From Streptomyces yatensis (GTDB lineage: Bacteria > Actinomycetota > Actinomycetes > Streptomycetales > Streptomycetaceae): a DNA stretch of 64,000 nt. Below are positions 34,189 through 42,459 of this stretch, piece after piece (within the stretch, counting starts at the first letter, position 1; every line of letters starts with the position of its first letter). A program made the translations under genes and the position numbers. The notes beneath the pieces were generated by a model, which worked only from the letters and a program-made list of their open reading frames with translations, had not been told where the DNA came from and did not search any database. The DNA lies in the NCBI RefSeq assembly GCF_018069625.1, contig NZ_CP072941.1:1550001-1614000 (forward strand), written 5' to 3'.

Positions 34189-36128
34189 GCGCCCGCCTCC
34201 GTGACAGTGGGCGCGTCGCCCGCGCCGAAGTCCACCACGACGCCTTGGCCGTCCGGCAGCCGTACGGTGACCGCGAGTCCGTTCACCTCGGCGGTGGCGA
34301 GATCGGCCAGGGGGGCCGGGTCGCGTTCGCCGGTGAGCGAGGCCAGTGCGACGAAGAGGGTGCCGGCCGGGTCCTCGCCGACGGTGCCGGTGAGTTCGGG
34401 GACCAGGGCCCACGGCCCGTACGCGGTGCCCTGCGGCGCCCGGACCGCGGTGGCGCTCTGCCAGCCGTGCAGTCCGAGGAGCTGACCGGTCACCTCCTCC
34501 CCGTCCAGCCGTATCTCGGCGCCCTGTTCGGTCTCCGCCGGGGTGCCCGGGGGCAGCGCGACGGCCCAGCCGCTGTGGTGGATCCGGGTTCCGGCGGGGA
34601 CGCCCACCGCGCGGTGGACGCGCACTTCGAGCCGGCCGCGGACGAGGGTGAGGCTGTCGACGCGGATCGAGGGCACCTTGGGGCCGGCGTCGGGGAAGGC
34701 GGGGGTGTGGGAGGAGGCGAGCCAGTCGGGGCCCGCGGCCAGGGGGTGGATGCGCAGCCGGGCGCTGCGCACTCCGCGCACCTCGATGGCGATGTGGTTG
34801 TCGGGGGTGTTGTCCGCGCTGGTGGGCCCGGTGCGGGTGGAGTAGGCGAGCCGGGCGTAGAGCGGGTCGGCGGGCCCGTGCTCGGACTCCCAGGGGCGGA
34901 GCTTGTAGCTGCCGTGGTTGTGCAGCCGCACCAGCCCGTCCCGGCCGGTGGTCTGGACGAGGAACCCGGCGGCGGGCAGCGCCACCGCCCGGTCCGGCCC
35001 CTCGGCGGGCGCGGCCTCCTCGGTGGCGGTCCACACCGGGTGGTCGGGCGGGAGCAGCAGGCCGAGGAATCCCTTGGAGGCCCAGTAGGGCGAGCCGGGC
35101 CCGGAGTAGCGCTGGAGGGTCGCGGCGTGCGGCCCGTACCAGCCCAGGCTCAGCACCCCGTCCTCGGTCAGCGCCCCGCGGTCCAGGAAGTGGCGCAGCG
35201 CTCCGCTGAGGATGCGACGGGTGGCCCCGGGGGCGAGCGGGGTGTGGTCGGTGAGGGCGCCGAGGGCCACCGAGGCGACGGCGGCGAAGCGGTAGGTGAG
35301 GGAGCGGCCGTGGTGGATGGGGGCGCCGTCGGCGTCGAAGAGCAGCGAGAAGCCCTCGAGGAAGGTGCGCAGCCGCGGTCCGAGCCGGTCCAGCAGCGCT
35401 CGGTCGCCGGCCAGATGGGCGTGGAGCAGCGGGTACATGTGCAGCGCCCAGCCGTTGTAGTGGTCGAACGACCGACCGTCGCCGTCGGAGTACCAGCCCT
35501 GGCCCTCGTACCAGCCCTCCAGGAGGCCGAGCCCCCGCTCGATGGCGTGGGCCGTCTCGGCGTCGCCGCGTCCGACGGCCTGAAGGAAACCGGCGACGGT
35601 GAGGGGGAAGAGATACCAGTTGTTGGGGGCCGGCTGGTGGCGCAGCGCGCCGCGCAGCCACTCCTCGGTGCGGTCCTGGGCGTCGGACGGCAGGGCGTCC
35701 CAGGTCCATGGCGCGGTCAGCCGCAGGCCCAGGGCCACGGACGCGGACTCCACCATGGGCTGGCCGTGGGCGCCGTGATGGCCGATCACCGGCCAGGACT
35801 CGGCGTCCTCGCGCCCGGGGGTGAGGGTGCCGCGGGCGATGCCTTCGGTGTAGCGCTCCAGGAAGCCGTGCTGGTCCTTGCCCGAGGCCCCGGCGGTGCG
35901 GAAGGCGGCGAGGAGGAAGGTGCGGGCGAACCCTTCGAGCCCGTCGGAGCGCACCCCGGACCTCGACGGGGGGCCGGGCAGGTCGATCAGGCCCTGGCCG
36001 GGGGTGGCGTAGCGGAGGGCGGCGTGCAGCATGCCGTCCGCGGCGGCCTCCCAGTGGGCGCGGGTGTAGCCGGTGTGGGGGCTGAGGGTGCGGTCGTCGG
36101 CGGGGAGGAGGAAGGGGAGCTCGGGCAT
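34185..36128 (-). CDS. DUF2264 domain protein, candidate glycan-active enzyme
   Basis: A 647-residue cytosolic protein (no signal peptide). Recognisable DUF2264 features are in the first 400 residues: HTGYTRAHWEAAADGMLHAA, SDGLEGFARTFLLAAFRTAG, NNWYLFPLTVAGFLQAVG, GWYSDGDGRSFDHYNGWALH and FDADGAPIHHGRSLTYRFAA. These Trp/Tyr/His-rich blocks suggest an alpha/alpha-toroid glycan enzyme, followed by a beta-rich C-terminal part (HNHGSYKLRPWESEHG). No characterised activity is known to me for this family. It lies between a 2-hydroxyacid dehydrogenase and a sugar-isomerase-like protein in a sugar ABC transporter operon, so an intracellular hydrolase or lyase acting on an imported saccharide is the best inference. 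Confidence 0.85.
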   Translation of the reverse strand: MPELPFLLPADDRTLSPHTGYTRAHWEAAADGMLHAALRYATPGQGLIDLPGPPSRSGVRSDGLEGFARTFLLAAFRTAGASGKDQHGFLERYTEGIARGTLTPGREDAESWPVIGHHGAHGQPMVESASVALGLRLTAPWTWDALPSDAQDRTEEWLRGALRHQPAPNNWYLFPLTVAGFLQAVGRGDAETAHAIERGLGLLEGWYEGQGWYSDGDGRSFDHYNGWALHMYPLLHAHLAGDRALLDRLGPRLRTFLEGFSLLFDADGAPIHHGRSLTYRFAAVASVALGALTDHTPLAPGATRRILSGALRHFLDRGALTEDGVLSLGWYGPHAATLQRYSGPGSPYWASKGFLGLLLPPDHPVWTATEEAAPAEGPDRAVALPAAGFLVQTTGRDGLVRLHNHGSYKLRPWESEHGPADPLYARLAYSTRTGPTSADNTPDNHIAIEVRGVRSARLRIHPLAAGPDWLASSHTPAFPDAGPKVPSIRVDSLTLVRGRLEVRVHRAVGVPAGTRIHHSGWAVALPPGTPAETEQGAEIRLDGEEVTGQLLGLHGWQSATAVRAPQGTAYGPWALVPELTGTVGEDPAGTLFVALASLTGERDPAPLADLATAEVNGLAVTVRLPDGQGVVVDFGAGDAPTVTEAGA

Positions 36129-36185
36129 GGCGGGGTGGGCCTCCTGGGGTCGCGGGGCGTGAGAGGGCGCGGAGGGCGCGTCCTG

Positions 36186-37217
36186 TCACGCCGAGCGGTC
36201 GAGGATCTCCGGTCGTACGGGGTGGGCGAAGTCGCGGCCGGTGACGTACTTCTCGATCTCGCCGATGGCCAGGTCGGCCAGCCGGCGCAGCTCACCGCTC
36301 TTGGATCCGGCGATATGCGGGGTGATCAGCGCGTTGTCGCAGTCGTACAGCGGTGAGGCGGCGGGCAGCAGCTCCGGCACGGTGACGTCGAGGACGGCGC
36401 GGATCCGCCCGGCCACCAGTTCCTCGGTCAGCGCCTCCTGGTCCACCACCGCACCCCGCGCGGTGTTGATGAGCGTGGCGCCGTCCGGCATGGCGGCCAG
36501 CAGCTCCCGGCTGACCAGCCCCTCGGTGGCCGGCAGCAGGGGGGTGTGGACGCTGATGACATCGCTGCCGGCGAAGAGTTCCCGCAGGCCGACCTGGACC
36601 GCGCCGAGTTCCTCCGCCTCCTGGGCCGTGACATACGGGTCGTACAGCCGCAGGTCGAGGTCGTACGGGCGCAGCAGCTCGAGCACCCGGCGGCCGATGA
36701 CGGAGGCGCTGAGGATGCCCACCGTCCGGCGGTAGTTGCCGGCGTCCGGATAGCGCTCGTTCCAGTCGATCGTGCGCCGCTCGGCGCGGTAGTCCCGGGC
36801 GATGTCCAGGATCCGCTTGTTGGACAGAAGGATCATGGCGACGGTGTACTCGGCGACGGGTACGGCGTTGGCCGCGGCCGCCGAGGAGACCGCGATGCCG
36901 CGCTCCCAGCAGGCGTCGGTGATGTGGTGGCGCACGGTGCCCGCGGTGTGGACGACGGCGCGCAGCCGGGGCGCGGCGTCGAGCGCGCGGCGGTCCAGGG
37001 GCGGGCAGCCCCAGCCGGTGACCAGCAGTTCGGCATCGGCGAGGGCACGGCGCGCGGCCGGGGTGGTGAAGTCGTCGAGAACGAGGCCGGGGTCGAGATC
37101 GAGGAGTTCGGTGAGCCGGTCCATACGTCCGGATCCGAGCACCTGCCGGGCGGAGCGCTCGGCCATGGCCAGGGCGGCTCGGGGGCGGTGGCGGGCGGAG
37201 ATGTGCGGGTCGGTCAC
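36186..37217 (-). CDS. D-isomer 2-hydroxyacid dehydrogenase family protein
   Basis: A 343-residue NAD(P)-dependent dehydrogenase. The NAD-binding domain is central: RRTVGILSASVIGRRVLELL then LRLYDPY. The loop reads GILSASVIG instead of the classic GxGxxG. Catalytic residues are visible in INTARGAVVDQEAL (Arg) and ALITPHIAGSKSGE (His), with Glu in VTVPELLPAASPL. GTG at 37217 overlaps the permease stop (GTGA). It probably oxidises or reduces a sugar-derived 2-hydroxy acid in the operon's pathway. The altered glycine loop and substrate need testing. Confidence 0.85.
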   Translation of the reverse strand: MTDPHISARHRPRAALAMAERSARQVLGSGRMDRLTELLDLDPGLVLDDFTTPAARRALADAELLVTGWGCPPLDRRALDAAPRLRAVVHTAGTVRHHITDACWERGIAVSSAAAANAVPVAEYTVAMILLSNKRILDIARDYRAERRTIDWNERYPDAGNYRRTVGILSASVIGRRVLELLRPYDLDLRLYDPYVTAQEAEELGAVQVGLRELFAGSDVISVHTPLLPATEGLVSRELLAAMPDGATLINTARGAVVDQEALTEELVAGRIRAVLDVTVPELLPAASPLYDCDNALITPHIAGSKSGELRRLADLAIGEIEKYVTGRDFAHPVRPEILDRSA

Positions 37218-38131
37218 TTCACGCTCCCTGCGGTCAGTCCGGACTTCCAGTAGCGCTGCAGCATCACGAACGCCACGATCAGCGGCACGACGGCGAGCAG
37301 TGAGCCGATGACCACGAGGGGGTAGTACTCGGGCGAGACGGTGGCGGCGCTGTTCCAGGTGTAGAGGCCGAGGCTGAGCGGATACAGGTGCTGGTCGGAG
37401 AGCATCACCATCGGAAGGAAGAAGTTGTTCCAGATGGCCGTGAGCTGAAAGAGGAAGACGGTCACGAACCCGGGCCCGAGCATCCGCAGGCTGACCCGCA
37501 CATAGGTCTGCAACTCCCCGGCGCCGTCGACCCGGGACGCCTCCAGCACCTCGTTGGGTACGTAGCCGCTGCTGAGCAGGCGGGCGAGGTAGACGCCGAA
37601 GGGGTTGAAGAGCACCGGGATGAAGACCGACCAGAAGGTGTTGACCATGCCGATGTTGGAGGCCACCAGATAGAGCGGCAGGGCCAGCACGGTCGGCGGC
37701 ACCATGACGCCGGTGAGCACGAGGCCGAACAGCTTCTCCTTGTGCCGGAACTCGTACTTGTCGAAGGCGTAGCCCGCGGCGACGCTGATCAGCGAGCCGA
37801 CCAGGGCGCCGACGACCGCGTACAGCAGGCTGTTGACGTACCACTCGCCGTAGAGCCCGCCGTCCATGGAGAACAGGTCGGAGAGGTTGCGTCCGAAGGA
37901 GAAGTCGCCGAAGGAGAGGATGTCGCTGCCGAAGAGGGCGTCGGCGTTCTTGGTGGACGCCAGCAGCAGCCACAGCGCGGGCAGCATGGTGTAGAGGGCG
38001 GCGATCAGGACCACCGCGTTGGCGATGCCACGGCTGGTCAGCTTGGAGCGGCCGAAGGGCTTGCCGAGCGGTCTGGCCGGCGGTCCCTGGGGGGCTTTCA
38101 CGGGGGTGGTGGGTGTGCTCGTGGTCATCAC
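37214..38131 (-). CDS. Carbohydrate ABC transporter permease, MalG type
   Basis: A 305-residue inner-membrane permease with six predicted helices. The N-terminal helix is VVLIAALYTMLPALWLLLAS. The EAA loop is NEVLEASRVDGAGELQTYVR (EAA-3x-G-like) with the following helix VTVFLFQLTAIWNNFFLPMV, and the C-terminus is VPLIVAFVMLQRYWKSGLTA then GSVK, the usual MalG-type ending. Overlaps the upstream permease (ATGA) and downstream dehydrogenase (GTGA). Forms the heterodimer with the next gene; no ATPase is in the operon, so a shared MsiK-type ATPase is expected, as for other Streptomyces sugar transporters. Confidence 0.92.
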   Translation of the reverse strand: MMTTSTPTTPVKAPQGPPARPLGKPFGRSKLTSRGIANAVVLIAALYTMLPALWLLLASTKNADALFGSDILSFGDFSFGRNLSDLFSMDGGLYGEWYVNSLLYAVVGALVGSLISVAAGYAFDKYEFRHKEKLFGLVLTGVMVPPTVLALPLYLVASNIGMVNTFWSVFIPVLFNPFGVYLARLLSSGYVPNEVLEASRVDGAGELQTYVRVSLRMLGPGFVTVFLFQLTAIWNNFFLPMVMLSDQHLYPLSLGLYTWNSAATVSPEYYPLVVIGSLLAVVPLIVAFVMLQRYWKSGLTAGSVK

Positions 38132-39087
38132 GCTCTCCGTTCCCGGCGGCCCGACCAGCGCGTCACGGCGTATGACAGAACACAGGTGACGATCAGGAGG
38201 ATGACGGAGGCCGCGGAGGCGAGTCCGTAGTTGTTGCGGCGGAAGGCCGCGTCATAGATGTACATGTTCGGGGTGAAGCGGGAGTTGACCATCGGGGTGG
38301 CCTGGTTCATCAGCATGGGTTCGGTGAACAGCTGGAGCGCGCCGATCAGGGAGAACATGCACACCATGACGACGGAGCCCCTGATGATGGGCACCTTGAC
38401 CTGGAGCGCGGTGCGGATGCCCCCGGCGCCGTCGATGGTCGCCGCCTCGATCACCTCACGCGGCAGCGCCTGGAGCGCGGCGTAGAAGATGATCATGTTG
38501 TAGCCGAGTCCGCTCCACAGGGCGATGTTGACGATCGACGGGAGCACGGTGTGCAGCCCGAGGAAGTCGATGGTGATGTCGGCCTGGGCGAAGAGCTTGA
38601 TGACCGGGCTGAGCCCGGGGGTGTAGAGGTACAGCCAGATGACGGCCGCGATGATGCCGGGCACGGCGTGCGGCAGATAGACCAGCATCTGCGCGGTCCG
38701 CCGCATCCGGACCAGGCCCGAGTCGAGCAGCAGGGCGAGCGCGAGCGCGCTGATGACCACGAGCGGGACGAAGATCACGCAGTAGAGGGCGATGGTGCCG
38801 AACCCGGTGAGGAAGCTGGGGTCCTGCAGCACCGAGAGATAGCTGCGCAATCCGGTGAACACGGTGCGCCCGCCGCCGAAGCCGAGTCCCTCGTGGTCCT
38901 CGGAGAAGAGGCTGAGGTAGATGGCGTAGCCGACGGGGACCAGGAACACGGCGACGAGCAGCGCCGTGAAGGGGGTCAGCAGAACGGCGGCGGCGACCCT
39001 CTGTTCGCGTCGTCCGGTTCTGCGGGGCGGGTCGGCGGCGGCCGCCGATGGCGGTGCCGCCCCTTTCGAGGACATGACGGTGCTCAC
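38128..39087 (-). CDS. Carbohydrate ABC transporter permease, MalF/UgpA type
   Basis: A 319-residue permease with six helices. Visible are the first helix VAAAVLLTPFTALLVAVFLV, the periplasmic YLSLFSEDHEGLGFGGGRTV, the helix IAAVIWLYLYTPGLSPVIKL, the EAA loop LPREVIEAATIDGAGGIRTA and VPIIRGSVVMVCMFSLIGAL. The Arg-rich N-terminus (PPRRTGRREQR) is cytoplasmic. It overlaps the MalG-type gene by four bases and follows the binding-protein gene by 58 bp. Imports the sugar captured by the lipoprotein at 39146. Confidence 0.92.
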   Translation of the reverse strand: MSTVMSSKGAAPPSAAAADPPRRTGRREQRVAAAVLLTPFTALLVAVFLVPVGYAIYLSLFSEDHEGLGFGGGRTVFTGLRSYLSVLQDPSFLTGFGTIALYCVIFVPLVVISALALALLLDSGLVRMRRTAQMLVYLPHAVPGIIAAVIWLYLYTPGLSPVIKLFAQADITIDFLGLHTVLPSIVNIALWSGLGYNMIIFYAALQALPREVIEAATIDGAGGIRTALQVKVPIIRGSVVMVCMFSLIGALQLFTEPMLMNQATPMVNSRFTPNMYIYDAAFRRNNYGLASAASVILLIVTCVLSYAVTRWSGRRERRA

Positions 39088-39145
39088 GGATACCTCGGCT
39101 TCGACGGGAAGAGGTGCGGCTCGGGGTGGGACGGGGAGAGGGGGT

Positions 39146-40495
39146 TCAGCGGGTGGTGACCGACAGGCCGAGGCTCTTCAGATCGGGCATCGTCCGGCTC
39201 TGGGCGTCGCGCAGGGCCTTGAGGATGTCGCCGCTGCCGGCCCCCGCCTTCGCCAGCCCGTCGTCACCGGAGCTGGTGGTCGAGGTCATCCGCGGGCCCC
39301 ACTTCCAGGTGGGCGCGATCCGCTCGGCCTCCTTCTGGAAGAGACCGAAGATGTCCTGGCCGGAGTAGTAGCTGGTGTCCATCTCCTTGCGGGCGACCGG
39401 CACCAGGCCGGGCACGGACGGGAAGGCGCTGCTGACGCCGCTGGCGAGCTTGGCCTTCAGGGCGCCGGGGCTGGTCACCATCCAGGAGATGAACTCCATG
39501 GCCTCCTTGGGGTGCCGGCTGTCCTTGGTGACCAGGAAGGTCGAGCCGCCCTGGGTGCTCACCTTGGGTTTCGCCGGATCCCACTGCGGCATCGGCGCGA
39601 TGGCCCATTTGCCCTTGCCGTCGGGGGTGGACGCCATCATCGAGCCCGCGGCCCAGGCGCCGGCCAGATACCCGGCCGTCTCCCCGCTGCGCAGATGGGC
39701 CCGCCACTGCTGACTGGCCCCGGGCTCGACCCGCACCAGATCGTCGTCCATCAGCCGCTGCCAGTAGCCGGCGACCTTACGGGTGGGGGCGTCGTCCATG
39801 GAGATCTGCCAGGTGTCCCCGACGGTGTCGTACCACTTCGCCCCGGCCTGCCAGGCGTAGCCCGCCATATAGAGGGTGCCGCCGGTGGTGAAGAGGCTGG
39901 CGATACGGGACCGGGGCTGGGCCTGCTTGAGCTTGCGGGCCGAACTCTCGAACTGCGCCCAGGTCTTGGGGACCGGGATGTGGTTCTTGGTGAAGATGTC
40001 CTTGCGGTACAGGAAGACCATCGGCTCGATGTCCACCGGCACGGCGTAGGTGCGCCCGTCGAAGGTGGTGAGGTCCAGCGCCTGCGGCAGGATCTTCTTG
40101 CGGACCGAGTCGGGGATCAGCTTGGTGATGTCCCGGGGTACGCCGTCGATGGTGAACCCGGGCAGCTGGGGGTATTCGATGGTGGCGACGTCGGGGGAGT
40201 TGCCCGCGCGCGCCGCGTTGCTGAGCTTGGTCCAGCCGCCCTGCTCCCCGGAGGGGACCTGCTGGAACTCGACTTTGATGGTGTCGTGGGTGCGGTTGAA
40301 CTCGTCCACGACCTCCTGACTGCCGCGCAGCGCCGACCAGAAGGTCAGGCGTACGGGACCGTCGCCGACGGTGTCGGACCCGCGGTTTGTGGAGCAGCCC
40401 GCCAGAACGAGGGCGAGCAGCGTGAGCAGTGCGGTGGTGCCCGCCGTCGCCCGGCGTCCGGTTGCCGAGCGACCTGGGCTTCTATGACCAGGCAT
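39146..40495 (-). CDS. Sugar ABC transporter substrate-binding lipoprotein
   Basis: A 449-residue extracellular binding protein. The signal peptide ends in the lipobox LALVLAGCSTN. The mature protein has the SBP_bac_1 (MalE-like) signature: VRLTFWSALRGSQEVVDEFN, SPDVATIEYPQLPGFTIDG, YAVPVDIEPMVFLYRKDIFT, VPKTWAQFESSARKLKQAQ and GSTFLVTKDSRHPKEAMEFI. ATG at 40495 follows a leader hairpin. A -35/-10 pair (40531-40560) and a candidate operator (40586-40600) lie upstream. First gene of the DUF2264 operon. Cargo is probably an oligosaccharide; identity unknown. Confidence 0.93.
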   Translation of the reverse strand: MPGHRSPGRSATGRRATAGTTALLTLLALVLAGCSTNRGSDTVGDGPVRLTFWSALRGSQEVVDEFNRTHDTIKVEFQQVPSGEQGGWTKLSNAARAGNSPDVATIEYPQLPGFTIDGVPRDITKLIPDSVRKKILPQALDLTTFDGRTYAVPVDIEPMVFLYRKDIFTKNHIPVPKTWAQFESSARKLKQAQPRSRIASLFTTGGTLYMAGYAWQAGAKWYDTVGDTWQISMDDAPTRKVAGYWQRLMDDDLVRVEPGASQQWRAHLRSGETAGYLAGAWAAGSMMASTPDGKGKWAIAPMPQWDPAKPKVSTQGGSTFLVTKDSRHPKEAMEFISWMVTSPGALKAKLASGVSSAFPSVPGLVPVARKEMDTSYYSGQDIFGLFQKEAERIAPTWKWGPRMTSTTSSGDDGLAKAGAGSGDILKALRDAQSRTMPDLKSLGLSVTTR

Positions 40496-40502
40496 GGGCC
40501 CT

Positions 40503-40529
40503 CCCCTGAGTCAGCGGTGGAGTCAGGGG
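40503..40529 (-). other. Leader hairpin before sugar-binding gene
   Basis: CCCCTGA (40503-40509) pairs with TCAGGGG (40523-40529), loop 13, covering the expected RBS area of the gene starting at 40495. May restrain translation; inference only. Confidence 0.45.
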
Positions 40530-40530
40530 A

Positions 40531-40560
40531 ATCTTGAGCGCTTGACTGAAAAGCCGTCAA
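40531..40560 (-). promoter_or_regulatory. Sigma-70-like promoter TTGACG-N18-CAAGAT
   Basis: On the minus strand, TTGACG (40555-40560) and CAAGAT (40531-40536) are 18 bp apart, 35 bp before the sugar-binding start. The surrounding DNA is AT-richer than the window. Confidence 0.55.
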
Positions 40561-40585
40561 TACATCGAACAGAAGAAACCAAAGC

Positions 40586-40600
40586 GGTCAATCGATCAGA
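40586..40600. promoter_or_regulatory. Candidate operator GGTCAATCGATCAGA
   Basis: Thirteen of 15 bases match GATCATTCGATCAGA at 41737-41751, upstream of the regulator gene. One copy precedes the transporter operon, the other the regulator, so they are likely binding sites of the regulator encoded between them. This copy overlaps the regulator's stop codon. Confidence 0.55.
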
Positions 40601-41678
40601 GAAGTGGGGCGGTGGAATCCCGGACCACCAGCTCCGGCAGCAGCTCCAGATGGCGGGCGGCACCGGCCCACCGCCCGGTCCGCGTCCGCTCCAGCTGGCG
40701 GGTCAGCAGCTCCAGCGCGGCCTGCCCGACCTCGCCCTTGGGCGGGGCCACGGCCGTCAGCGCGATCTGCCCCATGTCGGCGACCACATCGTTGTACGCG
40801 ACCACCGAGCAGTCGCGCGGCACCTCGACACCCGCCTCCCGCAGCCGCTGGACCAGCACCAGCGCATCCATGTCGCCGTGGATCAGCGCGGCGGTGGCCC
40901 CGGCGCGGCGCACCGCGTCGGCCAGGTCGGCCGCCCCCGCGTCACGCGGGCGCGGATCGGGCCCGGCGGTGCGCGAACTGAGCATCACCGGGCACCCTTC
41001 ACGGATGCCACGGGCCGCGGTCTGCGCGGCGAACTCCGACCGGATCACCCGGGCGGTCGGGCTGTCGTCGCGCGCCGCCAGCACGATGCGCCGATGCCCC
41101 AGCGAGATCAGATGCTCCAGCGCCAGATGCACCCCGTGGGCGTGGTCCGACCGCACACAGTCCAGGCCGTAGATGGCGCTGCCCCGGTGGGGCCGGCGCT
41201 CCACCAGCACCACGGGGAGCTCCAGGGCGCCGAGCCACGCGTGGTCCGCCCGCTCCTCCGCCTCGGTGCGCCAGCGCGGTGAGAGCAGCAGGCCCCGCGC
41301 GCCCGCGTCCAGCGCCTGGCGGACCGCGCGCTCGGTGCCGCGCTCGTCCGCGGCGATGTGCAGCGCGAGCCGCAGCCCGGCCTTCTCGGCGGCCTCGCGC
41401 GCCGCCTGGACGGCCTCGGTCAGATAGGTGTTGCGCTCGGGGACCACCATGCCGATCGTGTCGCCGGTGGCGGTGGACTCCTGGGCCATCGGCCGCAGCG
41501 AGCGCGCCACCCCGTGGCCGCGGCGCACCTCCCCGCGCTGGGCCAGGTCCTCCACGTCCCGCCGTACGGTGACGACGGACACGGCCAGCTCATCCGCGAG
41601 ATCGGTGATCCGCGCGCTGCCCCGGGCCTCCACCAGTGCCGCGATCCGCGCCTGCCGCTTCCGCGCCGACTCCCGCAT
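40596..41678 (-). CDS. Transcriptional regulator, DeoR HTH with LacI-type sensor
   Basis: A 360-residue chimeric repressor. N-terminal DeoR-type winged HTH: RQARIAALVEARGSARITDL then ADELAVSVVTVRRDVEDLAQ and GEVRRGHGVA. C-terminal LacI/periplasmic-binding-like sensor: GDTIGMVVPERNTYLTEAVQ, ARGLLLSPRW, LPVVLVERRPHRG, SDHAHGVHLALEHLISLGHR and VVAYNDVVADMG. ATG at 41678 follows AGGGGTGGGG; a GTG at 41687 adds three residues. Lies just upstream of, and co-oriented with, the sugar operon; inducer is probably the imported sugar. Two similar motifs (40586, 41737) flank it as likely operators. Confidence 0.9.
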   Translation of the reverse strand: MRESARKRQARIAALVEARGSARITDLADELAVSVVTVRRDVEDLAQRGEVRRGHGVARSLRPMAQESTATGDTIGMVVPERNTYLTEAVQAAREAAEKAGLRLALHIAADERGTERAVRQALDAGARGLLLSPRWRTEAEERADHAWLGALELPVVLVERRPHRGSAIYGLDCVRSDHAHGVHLALEHLISLGHRRIVLAARDDSPTARVIRSEFAAQTAARGIREGCPVMLSSRTAGPDPRPRDAGAADLADAVRRAGATAALIHGDMDALVLVQRLREAGVEVPRDCSVVAYNDVVADMGQIALTAVAPPKGEVGQAALELLTRQLERTRTGRWAGAARHLELLPELVVRDSTAPLL

Positions 41679-41736
41679 GTTCCCCACCCCTGACGCGATC
41701 GGCTTTCGTCCGCACTCGAAACACCGCCATAGTAGC

Positions 41737-41751
41737 GATCATTCGATCAGA
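41737..41751. promoter_or_regulatory. Candidate operator GATCATTCGATCAGA
   Basis: Lies 59 bp upstream of the DeoR/LacI regulator start, in an AT-richer patch with a CGATCA-TT-CGATCA direct repeat. Matches the site at 40586-40600 in 13 of 15 bases; suggests autoregulation. Confidence 0.55.
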
Positions 41752-41778
41752 AAGCAGTCGGCGGGTGTCCGGAGGAGA

Positions 41779-42318
41779 TCAGCACTCGGTGACGCCGCGC
41801 GCCCGCAGGGCCGTCCGCAGGGCCCGAGTCGCGTAGTACGTGCGCGATTTGACGGTTCCGGGAGGCACCCCGAGCGCCCTGGCGGCCTGGCTGACGCTGC
41901 GGTCCAGATAGTGCAGATGCAGCAGCACTTCCCGTTGCGGAGGCGCCAGGTCCGCCAGCGCGTCCCACACCAGCTGGGCGGTGAGCGCCTGATCGACCGC
42001 GTCCGGCGCGGCAGGCAGCGCCATCTCCGCCTCACCGGCCAACTCCACCGGCCCCTCCACCTGGTCCTGGTGGCCATCGGTCACCAGGTCGCCGACCACG
42101 GTGAACAACCGGTTACGGACGGTGTCGTCCATGGGGCCGACGTCCATCGGGCGCTGCCAGGCGTGGATCGCCACCTCCTGCACGATGTCCTCGGCCCGGT
42201 GCCAGTCCCCTCCCAGCATCCGGGCCGCCAGGCGGTGCAGTGCCGAGCCGTGTCGTCGGTACAGCGTCCTTAAGTAGGTGTCGGCGTCGGTCGTGACGGC
42301 CGCCGTGCGGATGTTCAT
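41779..42318 (-). CDS. ECF-type RNA polymerase sigma factor
   Basis: A 179-residue group-4 sigma factor. Region 2 spans LRTLYRRHGSALHRLAARML and HRAEDIVQEVAIHAWQRP. Region 4 is LADLAPPQREVLLHLHYLDR then SVSQAARALGVPPGTVKSRT and YYATRALR, ending in Cys. No anti-sigma gene is adjacent. The ATG at 42318 has GGGGGG/GAACGAG upstream. Diverges from an AfsR-type regulator. Regulon and signal are not readable. Confidence 0.9.
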   Translation of the reverse strand: MNIRTAAVTTDADTYLRTLYRRHGSALHRLAARMLGGDWHRAEDIVQEVAIHAWQRPMDVGPMDDTVRNRLFTVVGDLVTDGHQDQVEGPVELAGEAEMALPAAPDAVDQALTAQLVWDALADLAPPQREVLLHLHYLDRSVSQAARALGVPPGTVKSRTYYATRALRTALRARGVTEC

Positions 42319-42427
42319 CGTCTCGTTCCCCCCGAGGCTGATGTGTCAATGGCGCGAGCGTAAGAGAAGGGCGACGCCGATTGAGTGACGAAAGTCTGAC
42401 GTCGCATGGCGGCCGGAAGAACGCGGT

Positions 42428-42451
42428 GCCCGAAACGGGCTCGACTAAGAT
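42428..42451 (+). promoter_or_regulatory. Leaderless promoter of AfsR-like gene with dyad
   Basis: TAAGAT (42446-42451) lies eight bases before the GTG at 42460 and no SD is present, so the transcript is probably leaderless. GCCCG-AAA-CGGGC (42428-42440) overlaps the upstream side of the -10 and could be an operator. Confidence 0.5.
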
Positions 42452-42459
42452 CCCTAGTT

